Below, piece after piece: positions 21,858-34,871 of a DNA stretch of 64,000 bases. The position numbers and the translations under genes are program-made. Origin of the DNA: Pyxicephalus adspersus (Eukaryota; Chordata; Amphibia; Anura; Pyxicephalidae); contig NC_092859.1 in NCBI RefSeq assembly GCF_032062135.1, positions 110,201,626 through 110,265,625 of the forward strand. The letters run 5' to 3'. Numbering within the stretch: the first letter of the stretch is position 1; the number at the start of each line of letters is the position of its first letter. A model generated the notes under the pieces. It saw only the letters and a program-made list of their open reading frames with translations, was not told the DNA's origin and did not search any database.

Positions 21858-22105
21858 AAGAATTTAAGGCCCTGGTCAGCACTAGTACTCACCAGACGCC
21901 AGTCCCCCAATCTAACGCCGCAGTCTTCACCTTTAGCAAGCCCCTGCTCAGCCTCCGGAGACTGGTTGCATCTCCCAGGACTTATTGCGCAAAGGCTGGT
22001 GTCTTGGAATTGGCTGACCAGGGGCCCACAGGTAAGCAGTACAAGAAATACTAGGCAAAGTCATACAAGGGCGATCAGTCCATCAAACGAAGTACAGAGG
22101 GAGGC
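21858..22105 (+). repeat. Unclassified dispersed repeat, related to 55431-55640
   Basis: AAGGCCCTGGTCAGCACTAG, CAATCTAACGCCGCAGTCTT, TAGCAAGCCCC and ACTGGTTGCAT recur in order at 55431-55530. Matching continues more loosely into the AGTCATACA...CCATCAAACGAAGTA region. It may be part of an LTR or a long non-autonomous element. No protein signature was seen. Confidence 0.6.
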
Positions 22106-22109
22106 AGAG

Positions 22110-22315
22110 GTCAGTCCAAGTACTCTTGGCTGCTCCTTTTGCATGTGCAGTGAAATCGGCACTCTTTCTTTCCCTTTTAAAGTGAGCTATGTTGTAGAAG
22201 AAAGCCGAACATGGCTTTTGCGTCGGCACAAGGAAGAATTCCAGAATGGCACGGGACCCGATCAAGGAAAGCTCCAGCGCAATCGAGGGATCTGAGGAAT
22301 TAAAGGTAAATTAAC
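22110..22315 (+). repeat. Partial copy of the 34412-34867 element
   Basis: GAATTCCAGAATGG, GACCCGATCAAG, AATCGAGGGATCTG and GGAATTAAAGGTAA follow the same order as in the right half of 34412-34867, and an upstream part (GTGCAGTGAAATCGGCACTC) also matches. The terminal TTCCGCT end is missing, so the copy is truncated. It is nested against the preceding repeat. Confidence 0.6.
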
Positions 22316-22334
22316 AGCCCTGACGGCATTTCCA

Positions 22335-22390
22335 AGTGTGGCTCGGGGTAAATTTTATGTACCAAAAGTGGTAACCCCCGAGCCACACTC
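22335..22390. repeat. Inverted repeat (GTGTGGCTCGGGG hairpin)
   Basis: The left arm AAGTGTGGCTCGGGGTAA and right arm GTAACCCCCGAGCCACACTC are separated by about 20 bases. This is probably one end or the core of another MITE directly abutting the preceding repeat, making 21858-22400 a mosaic of three elements. Confidence 0.55.
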
Positions 22391-22399
22391 TGGGTAACA

Positions 22400-25300
22400 T
22401 AAAAAAAATCCTACCTGCTCCCCACGATCCAGTGGCGTCCTCTAGCGAACTCCGGCCTTCTGCAAAACATCCTTGGCTTAATCAATGTAATGCGTGCAGC
22501 GTCAGTACACTGGGGAGGTGTGGCCTGGCAGGAAATTTAAAAGCAGATTACAATTTAAAACATTGATCGGAGTGATAAAGTTTTAAAAAATAAATCCAAA
22601 TAATAAATCCAAAAGATTATCTATTATTTTACCCAATTAGACAAATTTAGGTTTTTTAATATTTTTTATTAAAACTAATAAATTACTTATTTTTTTATAA
22701 TTATTATTTATAATTATTTATTATATTATAATTTATGATTTGTGTTTCAAACTTTATCATACCCGGGAGGTATTCCTAAGAATTATAGGCCTAAAATATT
22801 AAACAATAAATTTCCACGCAAAACAATGTACCGCTTTTGACAAAAAAATACAGACATAATTAGACCGCCTAGTAGTTTAACAGTGAGGTAGGAAAGTAAG
22901 GACATTTTTTTTTATTTTTCACTTTAGTTCTGCTTTATATTGTCACAAGGGATTGTGATGGGTAATCTTTGGAACACAACATGTGAAAGGAAGAGAAGAG
23001 GATGCATGCAGACATGGAAGTCGAGAGGCGGTGGCTACAATAATGCAGCAGTAAATCAACATTGAGATGCAAAAATGGATGAAAAGGTGAACTCAATTTT
23101 CTTAAAATACTATTATAAAAAAAGGCTGTTAGTTAAGATACAAAAAACAATTCATTAGGGTTTAGAAGTTTACTGCTTCACTACAAGATTACTAAAAGTT
23201 ATAGGACACCAAAGTCATATACTGTCATTATTAAGTTCAAGTATGTTTTGTGTGTCATGGTCAAGTATATTTACTTTTGGAATGTTTAAAATGTCAACTG
23301 AAATGAATGAATACATTACAAAATATATTTTTCAGGTACTTCTGTGCTGTTCTGTGTCACATTTCCTGTGATCTGAATAACAGCTCTAAGTATAATGCTT
23401 GTTTATGAGCTGTACACCCATTTTCCAACTTTTAAAGTGGTCTGCTCCTCCTGTATGAGCTAACCAGACAGTTGGAGCAACACATATGTTATATTCTGTT
23501 ACCCCCGGATGAAAAAAAATTTGCATTGCATATTCCAAGAGAAGGGAGGTAAAAAAAACTAAAAGCAGGTTGTAACAATCCGTTTTCATTTACTTAATAT
23601 TACTTTATATTGGACACAGTTGTGAAATGTAATTTCATGCAGTATTATCTTGAAGTATCAGCTTAAAGGCCGGAATAAGTAAATGTGATCAAAGAGGACA
23701 GTATATATTTTCATGGCTGCTTTTATTACCTCCTGGATTTTATTATTGTATATAGATAGATAAAAATAGATAACAAGCATGTGCTAAATGTGACAAGGAT
23801 CTATCTAGCTAACTGTCAGACTAATTGCTGGATATATTATGCCTAAGCCATCTATGAATTTTTCTTGCATTAAAATTGGTCTAGTGAAGGATAACATGAA
23901 TTTTTTGTAAATCAACAATTTTTATTGAACGGGAGACCTAGAAGCAATGTGTTATCTGTATTCCCTCTTGGGAAAGATGAGAAATCTATTTAGGTGACAA
24001 TCAGTGTGACAGCAGTAAATGTGAAGACTATTTATTTTGCCAGAGGAAAACTCTGTAACATGATTCATTCAGAGAGTGTGAGAGTCTGTATTTTTCTGTC
24101 CCTCATAATACCAATCGTACAGCAACTGTCTAAATAAATATTATGTAACATTACAGATCAAGCTGTGTGGAAGAAAACAGATTGTTGTGCCATTATAACC
24201 CACTAATGACTCAACAGTGTTTCTGAAGAACACAATAATGTGTATTATCTGAGATTATGCTAAAGTGTATATATAATCTTTTTGTTGTTTTTTGTTTTTC
24301 AGTTTTTTTTTTTGTTTTTGTTTTTTTAGTTTAGAGTTTTCTCAGTTTACAATAGGAAAAATTAAAACACTTGCCATAATATTTTTGCTTCACTTCCTGT
24401 TTCAGAGATGCAATAGGAATTGAAGAGACCTTTCCCAAAGTTAAAAGAATTCCCCTTCTTAGTTGACCGCATTAAATGAGTTCCTTTTACTTCTTGTTCT
24501 GGGAACATCTCTAAGAGGTTCTATTTATCACTTTTTTCACCCAAGATTCCCATGTCTTTTACCCAAAATATACAGCATTTATTTGTTATCTCCAGTAGGT
24601 ACACAGTGTCCCATTCATTTATCCAAAAGACACTTTAGAGGAACAAAGTCTTACTCTTGTGTTGTTTCAGAAGCCAAACCAACTGGTGAGACATAAAAGC
24701 AATTTAAATGTATATTACATTGTCTCTAGTTGTTTGAAAATAAAAGAGATAGGATAAGGCTGACCTGTCCTTATTCACCAAGGACAAAGTAAGGAGAAAA
24801 TACATTTCTGAAAAATGTGCTTTTTGATTCATCCTGTACTCCGCGCCCTGAACAGCATGAAGCTGAATTTGTGGAGTATAATCTGTGGATCGACGCAAAC
24901 ACGGGCAGCATGTGATTATTGTTCAGTTTTCAATCCTTTATTTTATTGCTTTATGTTCCGGGCCAAGACTTGATATAGATGCTCTTCCTACAATCTGTGC
25001 ATTTAAAACATCAGATGCTGCTATGTGCATTAATAATGGTAAATCCAGTTCTGCTGCTTGGCTTCAGTTATAGTATAACAGCTCAGATGTGCCTAGAATA
25101 GAAAACTAAACAAGTCATAGAGCTAATATATAAAACACAAGTAATGTTTCATAAAGATTTTATTCCCATGAATTCCCATGTAATTTGGCAGTAGCTGTTT
25201 TCTGTACACAAGTATAATATTCTATTATGTTTTATTAAGTATTGTATACCAGAGGTTACTAACCCTTCCCTGACAAGCTGAACACAGACAATCTAATAAG

Positions 25301-27640
25301 ATGCAATATACAGAGGGGACTTCATTTTGTAAAGCAGTAGTGAATCCTAACAATGCATAATGTATGTTGATTTAGCCTAGAAACACAGGTGAAGCTGTAT
25401 TCACTCAAATCATAGGTTTACGTGTACTCCAAATCCTGTTTATTTGATCTACTTTGCATATGTTCCAATTTGCTATGTTAACATTGTTCACTCCAACAAA
25501 AATTTAATCCCATGAGCAAAAAAATATTCACCGTGCACATTGAATGTTCACTTTGTAAAGTGAATTTTTAATATGCTAGGTTCATTAAATCAGTAAGGTC
25601 TCCCAGAACTCTTACTAGAATGTGCAATAATGTATAGCATACTATGACACCTTATAAATTGCCCACTGCTAGTAATGTAATGCCCCAGCTTCTTTATGTG
25701 GCTCTTCTGCTGCTCCCATCGTTTATTCTTTTGGATCAGCAGTCTTCAGCCTGATTAGTCAGTAAGGGGTAACTCACACAGAATTTACATTGTCTGGAAA
25801 AAATAGAAGGCAGAAAAGGAGACTCATGGCAGAAAAGTCATATCTTGTCTTCTAACATAAAAAGTTAGCTGTGAGCATTAAAACACTGAAAAAAGGTGCA
25901 CTACAACGTAGGTCTGTAATCATCACAACATACTTAATTTATTTTATAAATAATAACTTGACTTCAGCCTCTTGCAGTCCCTGTACAACAAATTTCAGAC
26001 TAAGAGCTGTAAAAGCAGTGCTAGAAGACAATTTTGGGAGGTTGAAAGAGAAAAGCTTATTAATCTACTTCTCCTTTTACTGTCCATTCACGGGCTGTGG
26101 CTGAAAAGGGCCTGTAATAGTAACTGATCTGGAGCTAAGGAAAATCAGGTCATCTGTATTGGCAAACAGGGCTGTGCTGTGTAGCAGAGCTGTGTTAATC
26201 TGTATTGAACGGTTTGCCTAGGTGTTAGCTTTAACCTAATGCCAGATCACATAGGATTTTAAAAAAATATTTGCTTGCACAAGACTGAATGATTGATGTG
26301 AATGCAGCTTCATCTTTTTCACTAAGGTAAGCAAATATTCAGTATAAAAAATGGAATAATCATCCCAGTTATTCACGCTTGATCATTTTTTATGCAAAGC
26401 AGCCAGTATAGATTTCTCCCATGCACTGGACTTTGATCACATAAATTTGAATGTTTTAAAATATGTTAAATGTATAGAAATAAAAAACGATGTGCCATTA
26501 ATCACCACCTAAAGAGTTCACCGAAATATTCATTACCAGCAACTGTCAGCTAACTCTTCCGAGACTGTCAGCATCCCTGTGAAATGATCAGAAGCCATTG
26601 TGTACATGCTCTGTAACACTATTCACATTTATAGTATTCTGTTCTGCCTTTCCATTTTAATTGTAATCTCTGTAATCACCAATAGATAAAGCAGGATAAT
26701 AATTATAACATTATGTTTAATGAAAACTCACAGACATGTTCACAATTCCCCATAGCACATGGAGCAGGTTGATGTATAATATTTGTAAAAAGCAGTTTGT
26801 CTCCTGCTGAGACTCAGTAAGTGCTCACAGTGCTTTAATGTATTTTCAGAGATGAAAAGGAATGTGTCAGAAGGCTTGTCTACTTCTCATCTGAAAGATA
26901 ATTAAAACCGGCAACATTGGTATATTATTTCCTAGAAAAATACACCCAAAAGAGAATAAACAGATTAATGGTATACTATTAGAAGGTGATGATAATAACT
27001 AACAAGGAAGACCTAGTCAGTGACCTGTGTGAAGCTGGGATTTAACCAGAACAGTCAGCTAAAAACTGCCAAACAAAGCTGCCAAAAACACCAACTGAGA
27101 TTACCACTCAGACTGAATCCCTACAAACCAGATGCGGAAATTCTGAGTCTGAATTAGGATTTTTTTGATAAGCCTTACTGTACCTATCATTGACAGATAC
27201 AGTGGGGCTCAGCTAATCCTGCAGACTATTGTACCTGTCCGTGACATTTTGTTATATGTATAGAAATGTCAGATTGGAGCTTGGACCCTTCACATTTTGA
27301 GTGCAATCCAAGGTTGAAAGAAATCTAAGTTCGAGTTCAATCCTAGTGGAACTATTCAACCACCACTCTTGCCTAAGTATGAACATAATAGACACAACTG
27401 GGACATCTTTCTGTAAATTAAGACCAAAAGGAGAATAAAACTGCACACAGTCTGTAAATTTACATTGCTGAAAATGATAATTTCTAGTGGAACTTGAAAT
27501 AAATGAGCACTGTACATCACTGTCCAGTTCTATCGAGAGTGGAGCACATACGCTAGATTGTCAAATGAGATGATAATAATTGTTTGTGTTGGACAATAAT
27601 TATCTATTGTGTGTACAAAGCTTAAGACATAACATTATTC
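22400..27640. other. Intergenic sequence without recognised gene
   Basis: The stretch 22560-22740 is extremely AT-rich. At 24283-24330 there is a T/G low-complexity run. No coding or RNA gene was recognised. The stretch 26520-26930 is repeat-free, of mixed composition, and a candidate conserved non-coding element. Confidence 0.5.
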
Positions 27641-27644
27641 ATAG

Positions 27645-27725
27645 TTACATAGTAGTTCAGGTTGAAAAAAGACCATCAAGGTCAACCACTAGGGAAATAA
27701 ACATATCCCAGATATAAAACCCTAT
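27645..27725. repeat. Dispersed repeat (GTTACATAGTAG...GGTTGAAAAAAGACC type)
   Basis: ATAGTTACATAGTAGTTCAG is followed by GTTGAAAAAAGACCATCAAG and GTCAACC. From memory this motif is abundant in frog genomes. The superfamily is not determinable from this fragment. Confidence 0.5.
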
Positions 27726-27959
27726 AAGACATAGTTGGTCCATTTCCTTTAGATTTACCAAAACCATGTAAAATAAGTGTAATCCCAAACAATGTATTGG
27801 ATTTGTATGCCATCATCCAGGCCCCTCCACCAAATACTGTTTGGCAGATCCAAAAAAAGGTTGCATGTTGAGATTAAAATGTGTACAGTCAGATGAAGAC
27901 AGGATTGTTTATTGGACATGATAGGCAGCCCAATAACCAATTAAAGAGCATATACAAAA

Positions 27960-28035
27960 GACGGAAAAGATGGGAGGTCAGTGAGCCACAGCTTAGGGAA
28001 AATTTAGCAACCTCTAAGGTTCTATGAAACCTTGG
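27960..28035 (-). repeat. hAT-like MITE fragment
   Basis: This is the counterpart of 17255-17345. On the minus strand it starts CAGCTATTCTCAACCAAGG and continues TTAGAGGTTGCTAAATTTTC. The terminal CAG and TCTCAACC pattern resembles hAT ends. Confidence 0.5.
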
Positions 28036-30979
28036 TTGAGAATAGCTGCAATCTTTTGAGAACATCAAACAGCATATTATTAATAAATGTGGGCAATGGA
28101 GTATATAACAATGTGACATATTGGAATGGGACCTAATCAACTTGTCTGGATTTTGCATGTAGTTATATTAAAAATGGGATGGATTTAGTTATTATCTAGC
28201 AGAAAGAATTTTCCCAAATCTTGGGTGTGTTGACATGCACTGCATAGTTTTAGTATGACATTTTCAATACAAAAAACTATAAGATACACTATACAAAGAT
28301 TAAATAATACAGTATATAAAAAGCACCATTTAATCCATAAATCAGTATCTGAATTTTTCAAAACAGTCCAGTGGGGAGCCATGACATTACACTATTATTT
28401 ATCTCCCATCGCTGCTAAGATCCAATCCTGCTGGAACTGATAACTAGCGGTATATTCCAGAAAAATAGAAGACGTACTTTCTGACAGTTAATGTCCCATT
28501 CCCAAGAAGCTGGAACTGAGTCAGCAAGATTTTATTTATATTAGTAACATTTCTATTTTTACACACATGCCCTGTCCTTTAGAATTCTATTAGCATTTGT
28601 TTTAATGTGGGTCTTTGTACAATTTGTCATTGTGGTACTGTAGCTGTTTTCTCTGTGTTATCATTCTGAGTGTGCCGTACTCCAGCATATAAAACAGGTT
28701 CTGTCACAGCCTGACACATAATGTACTTTTGATGTCATAACCAATAGTCTAAGCTCTAAATCATACTGTAGCTAATGTGTATGTAGCCAATGTGTGATGT
28801 TGCTAAACACTGCAATATGGTATTGACTTTCTAAACACTGCTTATGATTCTATGATGTTATTATATAATATTATCTGAATACTGATTATTGTAAGGCTTG
28901 GATGACATATGAAATGTAGAAGGCAATAAGTTGCACATTTTATTCAACTGCTAACAAACATCACAAAAATTGTCCCAATTTCTAGCAGTAAATATGATAA
29001 AATGTAAAGTTTTATTGTTCCCATTGTATTTGCATGTTCAGTAATACTTTACTGCTTTTTTATACAGTAGAAGTTCTCAAAGTAGAACTGATAGGAATTG
29101 AAAAAAATGCGGGCAGGTTCTTTATTCCAGTAGAGACAGACTATATCTCTTCTGCAATAAAATAAACTTACCTGCTTGTTTGTAATGTTTTTCTTTAACG
29201 TTGAGTTGCAGCTCAGTATACAATCCTTGAATAAATGAACTCTTATGCACATGTGTGGGAGTTACGTCATTCTGGCCTGGCCATTTAGGATGACCAAAGA
29301 TCCCAAATCCAAAAGAGGACCAGTGGCTGCCCAGTGGTAGGTTCTTTGTCAATAAAGAAAATATGACAGTGATGACATCAGTAACAGGACAGGCAGGGTG
29401 CAGGTGCATCTGGTTCTCTGCATCCGGAAGCAGCATGGTTAGGAACTTTGATATCGGATTTCGGTGAATTTTCCTTTCTTCACAAGACAAGAAAAACTAC
29501 AAAGCATGGATGTGGGTTAGAGGGGGGTTGGAGGTGTGCATGGGCAGTGGGTTGTGCCTGGAGAAAGACTTAAAAAGTTAAATATTTATTTTTTATACTA
29601 CATTCACCATACATTTTACTGTATTTTAGGCAAATGAGAACAGTTTACCAAATAATATATTGTTGAATGTGTTTCCACAAAAAGTCCTTATGAATTCACT
29701 TGAAATAAGTGATAAAAACCTCTTAAGTGTCGCTGTTTTCAATAACAATGACTAATGCTTGAAATTTAATACACCCCCTTGTTAAATTTAAAACTCCAGA
29801 CCACCTTTTTATTTTGCATGACAAATTGGACAACTTAAAGCTTCATGACTGCCCAGGGTGGATGATAACTGTTATTCTTGTAGATGTACATTTAATGAGA
29901 AGTCTCCTACTGCTTCTGGAAACCGGAGAGCATGTCAGTCCAAAACTGTGTGTGTTGCAGTGAATCAAATGAACAGCGTCCAGCCCACATTCAGGATTTT
30001 CAATGGGTAAAATATCTAAATCTTCCGATTTGTCCTGCTGGGACATGAGGAAAATGTTTAGTGAAGTGTTGGAGCATGCCATTATTCTGTTGATGAAAAC
30101 ACCAAGTGATTATCCATGCATAAAAGCAATATTTGAAGTGGCTTGTTGAGAGATGTGTGACATGCTCAAACAACACTGAGTTTTTATGAACAGGTTGCAG
30201 TATTCTGTGGATGGGTTTATTGCGTTTCAGCCTAAATACTATATGAATACTATGCAAAACAATTTAAAGAGGGTTGTAGATGTGGAATAGCATTGGGTGT
30301 ACTCTTGTGCCAACTAGAAAGCAGTCATTAGCAGTCATTGGTAAACCCAAAGAGTTGCACACTTGTGAATAAGAGAAGTGTACATTTACACACTTATGTC
30401 CACTTGTACATTTTAAAGCTCCAGCCTTACCCTAGGTGTTGCACAGTTGTACCGGCTACTCTCTTTTTTTCACTGCACACAACGTCTCGCAGTGTACATT
30501 AGAAGATACAGAAAAATTACACAGAGCTGCCATATTTACTGGTAGATTGACATCCAGCATCATCTAGCCCGTTCTCTCCTAGCCTTACTCCCATTTCATT
30601 CCTTGGATTAATGTTCCTTCAACCACAGAGGACTCACATCACATGTGGACATTGCCAAGGCAGTTTGCATGCATATACAGCCTGACTATGATTGCCCACT
30701 ATTCCTACTGACATCTATCTAGCACCATTTGCTGCTGCATTGGTGTCCCTCTAATACATTTTAAACAGGAAGCTTTAACACAGCCTGTACATGCTTTAGA
30801 ATCTACACATTATAACCTGTTCTGATAGCAGATCATTTTTTTGGCACCTGGAACACACTGGATGTTTTTGTTTGCTTTCGGACAATAAATTGTGGTCTCT
30901 CTATAACTGTTGTGGATCCACCAAAAGACATATAAACATTTTTGTATAATATATCCCTAGAGCCAAACTGGTACTTTCA
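28036..30979. other. Intergenic sequence without recognised gene
   Basis: AT-rich. A short direct duplication (AGCAGTCATT twice) occurs near 30320. The open frames here, including the 122-codon minus-strand one at 29122-29490, have no family signature, no splice context and no codon pattern that would support a gene. Confidence 0.5.
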
Positions 30980-31194
30980 TTAACACCCAAGGCTGGAGAA
31001 GATGAAGATGCACTTTCATCAGTGAACCTGGGTAATCCAGCAAACCTGGAATGGATTTCCTAAAAGACATTTGCTAATAATTAGCAAATGTTTTCAATCC
31101 TAGGCCAGATCCAGGTTTGCTGGCTGGATAACCCAGGTTCACCGATAAAATTGTTTCCGCTCTAGCCTCGGAGAGCTTTATTAATTCAAGCCCA
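30980..31194. mobile_element. Foldback MITE copy 3
   Basis: The left arm has AAGGCTGGAGAAGATG, CACTTTCATCAGTGAACCTG and GGTAATCCAGCAAACCTGGA. The right arm has CCAGGTTTGCTGGCTGGATA and GGAGAGCTTTATTAATTCAA. It has the same layout as the copy at 36044-36266 but is more diverged at the left end. Confidence 0.8.
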
Positions 31195-31944
31195 AAGCTT
31201 CAAAGAAAGGTGCCTGAAGCAGGGTGATATTATTGGAAAGTTATATATAGCATTTTGTCTGTCCCTACCATTAGCCATGATCTGCCTGCATTACATACAA
31301 ACATGACCTGCAGGAGACGACAACAGGTTGAGCCAAGCCACTAGGAGAACTTCTTTAGGGCTCATGCTGTACATTTTGAGAATACATTTTTCCACCATGC
31401 TTGTTTTATGCTTACTTATCACTTGGACCAATAAGACTAAAGTCTTTCCAATAGTGACTTATTCAATGTATATGATGCCACATCTTAAAACTTATGAAGA
31501 ACAAACTTAACAGATACCAAAGACATGACTTTCAAGGCATCCAATTACTAATCCAAAGCTAATTCATGTGCCAGCATACTTTATGTATGATATTTCATAG
31601 TGGATGAAGCACTGATCTGCCTTAGACTGAATATCCATTGCAGAGATTTTGGGGTACAAAAAAGGTTAGTGGCCCCCTAAAACTGACAGGACACAGTATT
31701 TGGTGTAGTTTTTGCTCTTTGGTACAGAAATGGTGAGCGGGGAGCGATATATGACCAGACAGCACTGTATGATGGCTTTAGTTCTGTATCTTTCTCTTTT
31801 AATAAAATGAGCATCAAATAGTGAGAGTAGAAATTCTTGGTTTGTCATTTCCTTTATTTAGTGCATGTACAGTACAGTAACTGAAAACATTTAATTTCAC
31901 TTTAAATTAAAACCATTCTAGTTTTAAACATACATCTTTAATGT

Positions 31945-32020
31945 TTGTTTGCATTGTGGCCCGCAAGTTTTATCTCAATGCCAACAGTGGCCCTAGATGA
32001 AAAAAGGTTGGGCACCACTG
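31945..32020 (-). mobile_element. hAT (Charlie-like) terminal fragment
   Basis: Read on the minus strand it starts CAGTGGTGCCCAACCTTTTT, the typical CAGNGGTNCCCAACC end of Charlie-type hAT elements, then GGGCCACTG and TTGCGGGCCACAATGC. Only this end is recognisable. The partner end was not found. Confidence 0.6.
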
Positions 32021-34407
32021 ATCTAAATTGACCTCATTTTAGCTTGAGGTTTGGTTTTGTAATTGGATCTGTTATATTTATTTACTACTGGGACACATAT
32101 GTAAATACTTTAGTTTATTGCCTGTCACAGCCTTCACTTCTACTAATAAACAATTACAAACATTTATATCCTGGGGATCCGTAAAATTTCCTAAATACAT
32201 TTTTGAGAATACTAGAATTTTTTTTTATTGCATTAAGTAAAAGAAAAGGCTTGTATACCAGAAATTGAAGCCTATTGACTTATTTGCGGGATAGGGCACT
32301 TCTGTCACAGCTCATGAAATATCTACTGGCTCCCATATAGCCATCTTAACAGGAGACAGATGAAGAGTCTTTAGAGAATATAGATAAGGAATGGAAGGCT
32401 GCATGTCTCTGTGTATCTGAAATATTGTCATTAAACTGTGACTCGCTGTACGATCTGCCTGAGCATCCATCTTTGGACATTTCTCTGTCGTTATTGTTTC
32501 TGTTTTGTCCCGTATTTTGTTCAGTGCTTAAGTGTATGCATTTGCAACATTTCACAAAAAATTACATTTAAAAGGAAACTTCTGTAATATTTTACATATT
32601 AATACTAATCCAAAAATCGTCAAAAAAAACTCAGTGAACCATAGATTTTAGCCAGTAAATCTGATAAAAAATATTTTGTTAGCAAGATGAATGTTTACAT
32701 AATTTAAAAAATTAAAAAAAAAAAATTAAAGTGCACCTGTATCCATTTAATGTGAAAAGATTTTAAAAATCTATGTAGTGTTGTTTGGAAATGTATTATC
32801 CCACAGTACTCATAGCTAAACAGGCAAGGAATGGCTTGTTTAAAAGCTTAGTAATAATATGTACAAATATCAATGTATATATAAGAACAGGTATTTACTT
32901 TGAATGCCCGATCAAGTGCAAGTAAAACTAAACAACAATTTTAAAAAAACTAATTGGTACTTGTACTTGACTGGATGAATAAAGAGAACAGAACAGAGTT
33001 TGCTCTGAGAACAGAATGTTTACATCAAAAAATTTATTCACCATGCAAAATCAAGGTTCAACAGAATACTGAAAATACACTCAATGTGAGCGGTTTATAC
33101 TCTATTAAATAAATCCCACTGTTTTTTTTCTTAAGCCACAAAAGATGTTAAGAAAGCTAGCAGGATTTAACCCCTGTAATGGCGTATGAGATTTTGTTGT
33201 ATTACTAAAGATCTGATCTTTAAACCCTTCCTTTGTACACATTCATATCATTAAATCTTGTATTTATGATGTTTATTTCCAATTAGCAAGCTATTCCTTG
33301 ATATCCCTCGTAAATACAACCATTAGTAATGGCTAAAGTGTATTATAAATATTTATACGTTGCCTTAGATGTGTGCCTTTTCTATTGCCTGGTTTTGTCT
33401 TACATTAAACAACAAACTCGGAACCCCTGATTTCTCACCTAAGAAAAACTAATAAGCTTTAGACCTATGAATAGCATTTTTTTAGCACCATTGCTGATCC
33501 CAAACCAGAGTTTTTATACCTTTACTTTTGAACCATGTATTTTCTAAAGAATTAAAAGAGTATTTAACTAGTAATACATCTCTTGAAGACTCCATTATCT
33601 TAAATACTAAGCAAAGAAACTTCCTTTTGCTAGCTGTAAACACACTTTGGATGATTCATTTTGACTCTAAAGACATGTGATACGTTAATCATCTCTAATG
33701 TATCTTATGTTCCCATTAGAACTATTCCATCTCATATTTGCTGTATACGCGGTTAACAGCTACTTTACAATTACTTTTGAAACCTCTGTTCTCCCAAGGC
33801 CCATATTATCTTTTCCACCATATGGAGGAAGACAGGGAACATATACAGATTATACAGATCTCAGGGATATAGATTATGGTAACCAGACGCCAGCTGGAGG
33901 TGGGGAATAGCAGACTTCCAGGACTGTTTGTGTTTTATTAAAATGTGCATTTTTTTGACTGTTTCTAATTGAAGAACACTTAAGATTTTTTGCTTACCCA
34001 TAAAGCTAACCAGTCACTGAGAGAGTAGTAATTTCTTCATCATTAGTGTTAATTGCAGTGGAAATTCAAGGAAGTGCAAATACTAGTTCAGCAATTAAAT
34101 GATATGTTTGATTGCACTTTAGTACTTTGCAAGCCGAAATCAAATGGCAGTACTTAAATATGTGGAAAGGTTTTATATCCTAGGGCTAAATTTACAGAAA
34201 GGTCATATGCAGTACAACAAGTCAATTTAGCCTATTGTGAGATTCAGAAAGCGTCGTTTTCAATTCTATAAGACTACTTTGAACATAATATAATAAAGAG
34301 AGAATTTTAAATGAAGATTTTTTTTATATCTGGCCAGTCATACATGAGGCCCCTTGTTCTATAGAAAACCTGCAAAGTGGTATTTAAAAAAGTGGCAGCA
34401 ATAATTT
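32021..34407. other. Intergenic sequence without recognised gene
   Basis: AT-rich with poly-A runs near 32710. A 70-codon open frame at 33698-33910 ends DYGNQTPAGGGE. It has no recognisable family and no splice or promoter support. Confidence 0.5.
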
Positions 34408-34411
34408 TTAA

Positions 34412-34867
34412 AGCGGACCTAAACTCAAATTTTTACTTTACATAAAAAGAGGTTATTTTAACTGCAACGCCATGGCGATCAAGACTGCATGGGAGTGCAG
34501 AGTCTCTCGGGATAGCTACGGCATCTCAGAAGGCTCTTGGCTGCTTTCGAGCATGCGTAGAAAGGGCATTTTCCTTCAATCACCCATTTCCTCACGCCTG
34601 CACAGTGAGATCAGCACTCTTTTTTTCCGCTTTAACAGCATGTTGCGTCACCCAATCTTGTGCCTGCGCTGTGCAAGATCGGCTGACGTATTCAGAAAAA
34701 GAAGGAATAAAGGCTGAAGACGGCAGTGTCCAGCATTTCCTCCTTGCCAGGATGAAGAGGAGTTCCAGATTGGCCCGAGACCCGATCAAGAATTTCTCCA
34801 ACCTGATCGAGGGATCTGCAGAATTAAAGGTAAGTGTGATTTTTTTATCTTTCAGTATAGTTCCGCT
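34412..34867. mobile_element. TTAA-flanked MITE (piggyBac-type target), 456 bp
   Basis: The ends are AGCGGACCTAAACTC on the left and its inverse AGTTCCGCT on the right. TTAA is present on both sides (34408-34411 and 34868-34871), the piggyBac-type target duplication. The interior is GC-richer than the flanks, with no transposase. Its right half is shared with 22110-22315, and its left end resembles 42450-42480 (TAAAGTATATCTAAACCCGC). Open frames inside come from composition, not from a gene. Confidence 0.8.
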
Positions 34868-34871
34868 TTAA

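Noticed and set aside
29122..29490. 122-codon minus-strand open frame
   Set aside because: No known family, mixed composition and no splice or promoter context. This length is expected by chance in 64 kb.
33698..33910. 70-codon frame ending DYGNQTPAGGGE
   Set aside because: No recognisable domain, no neighbouring exon and no support beyond an open frame.
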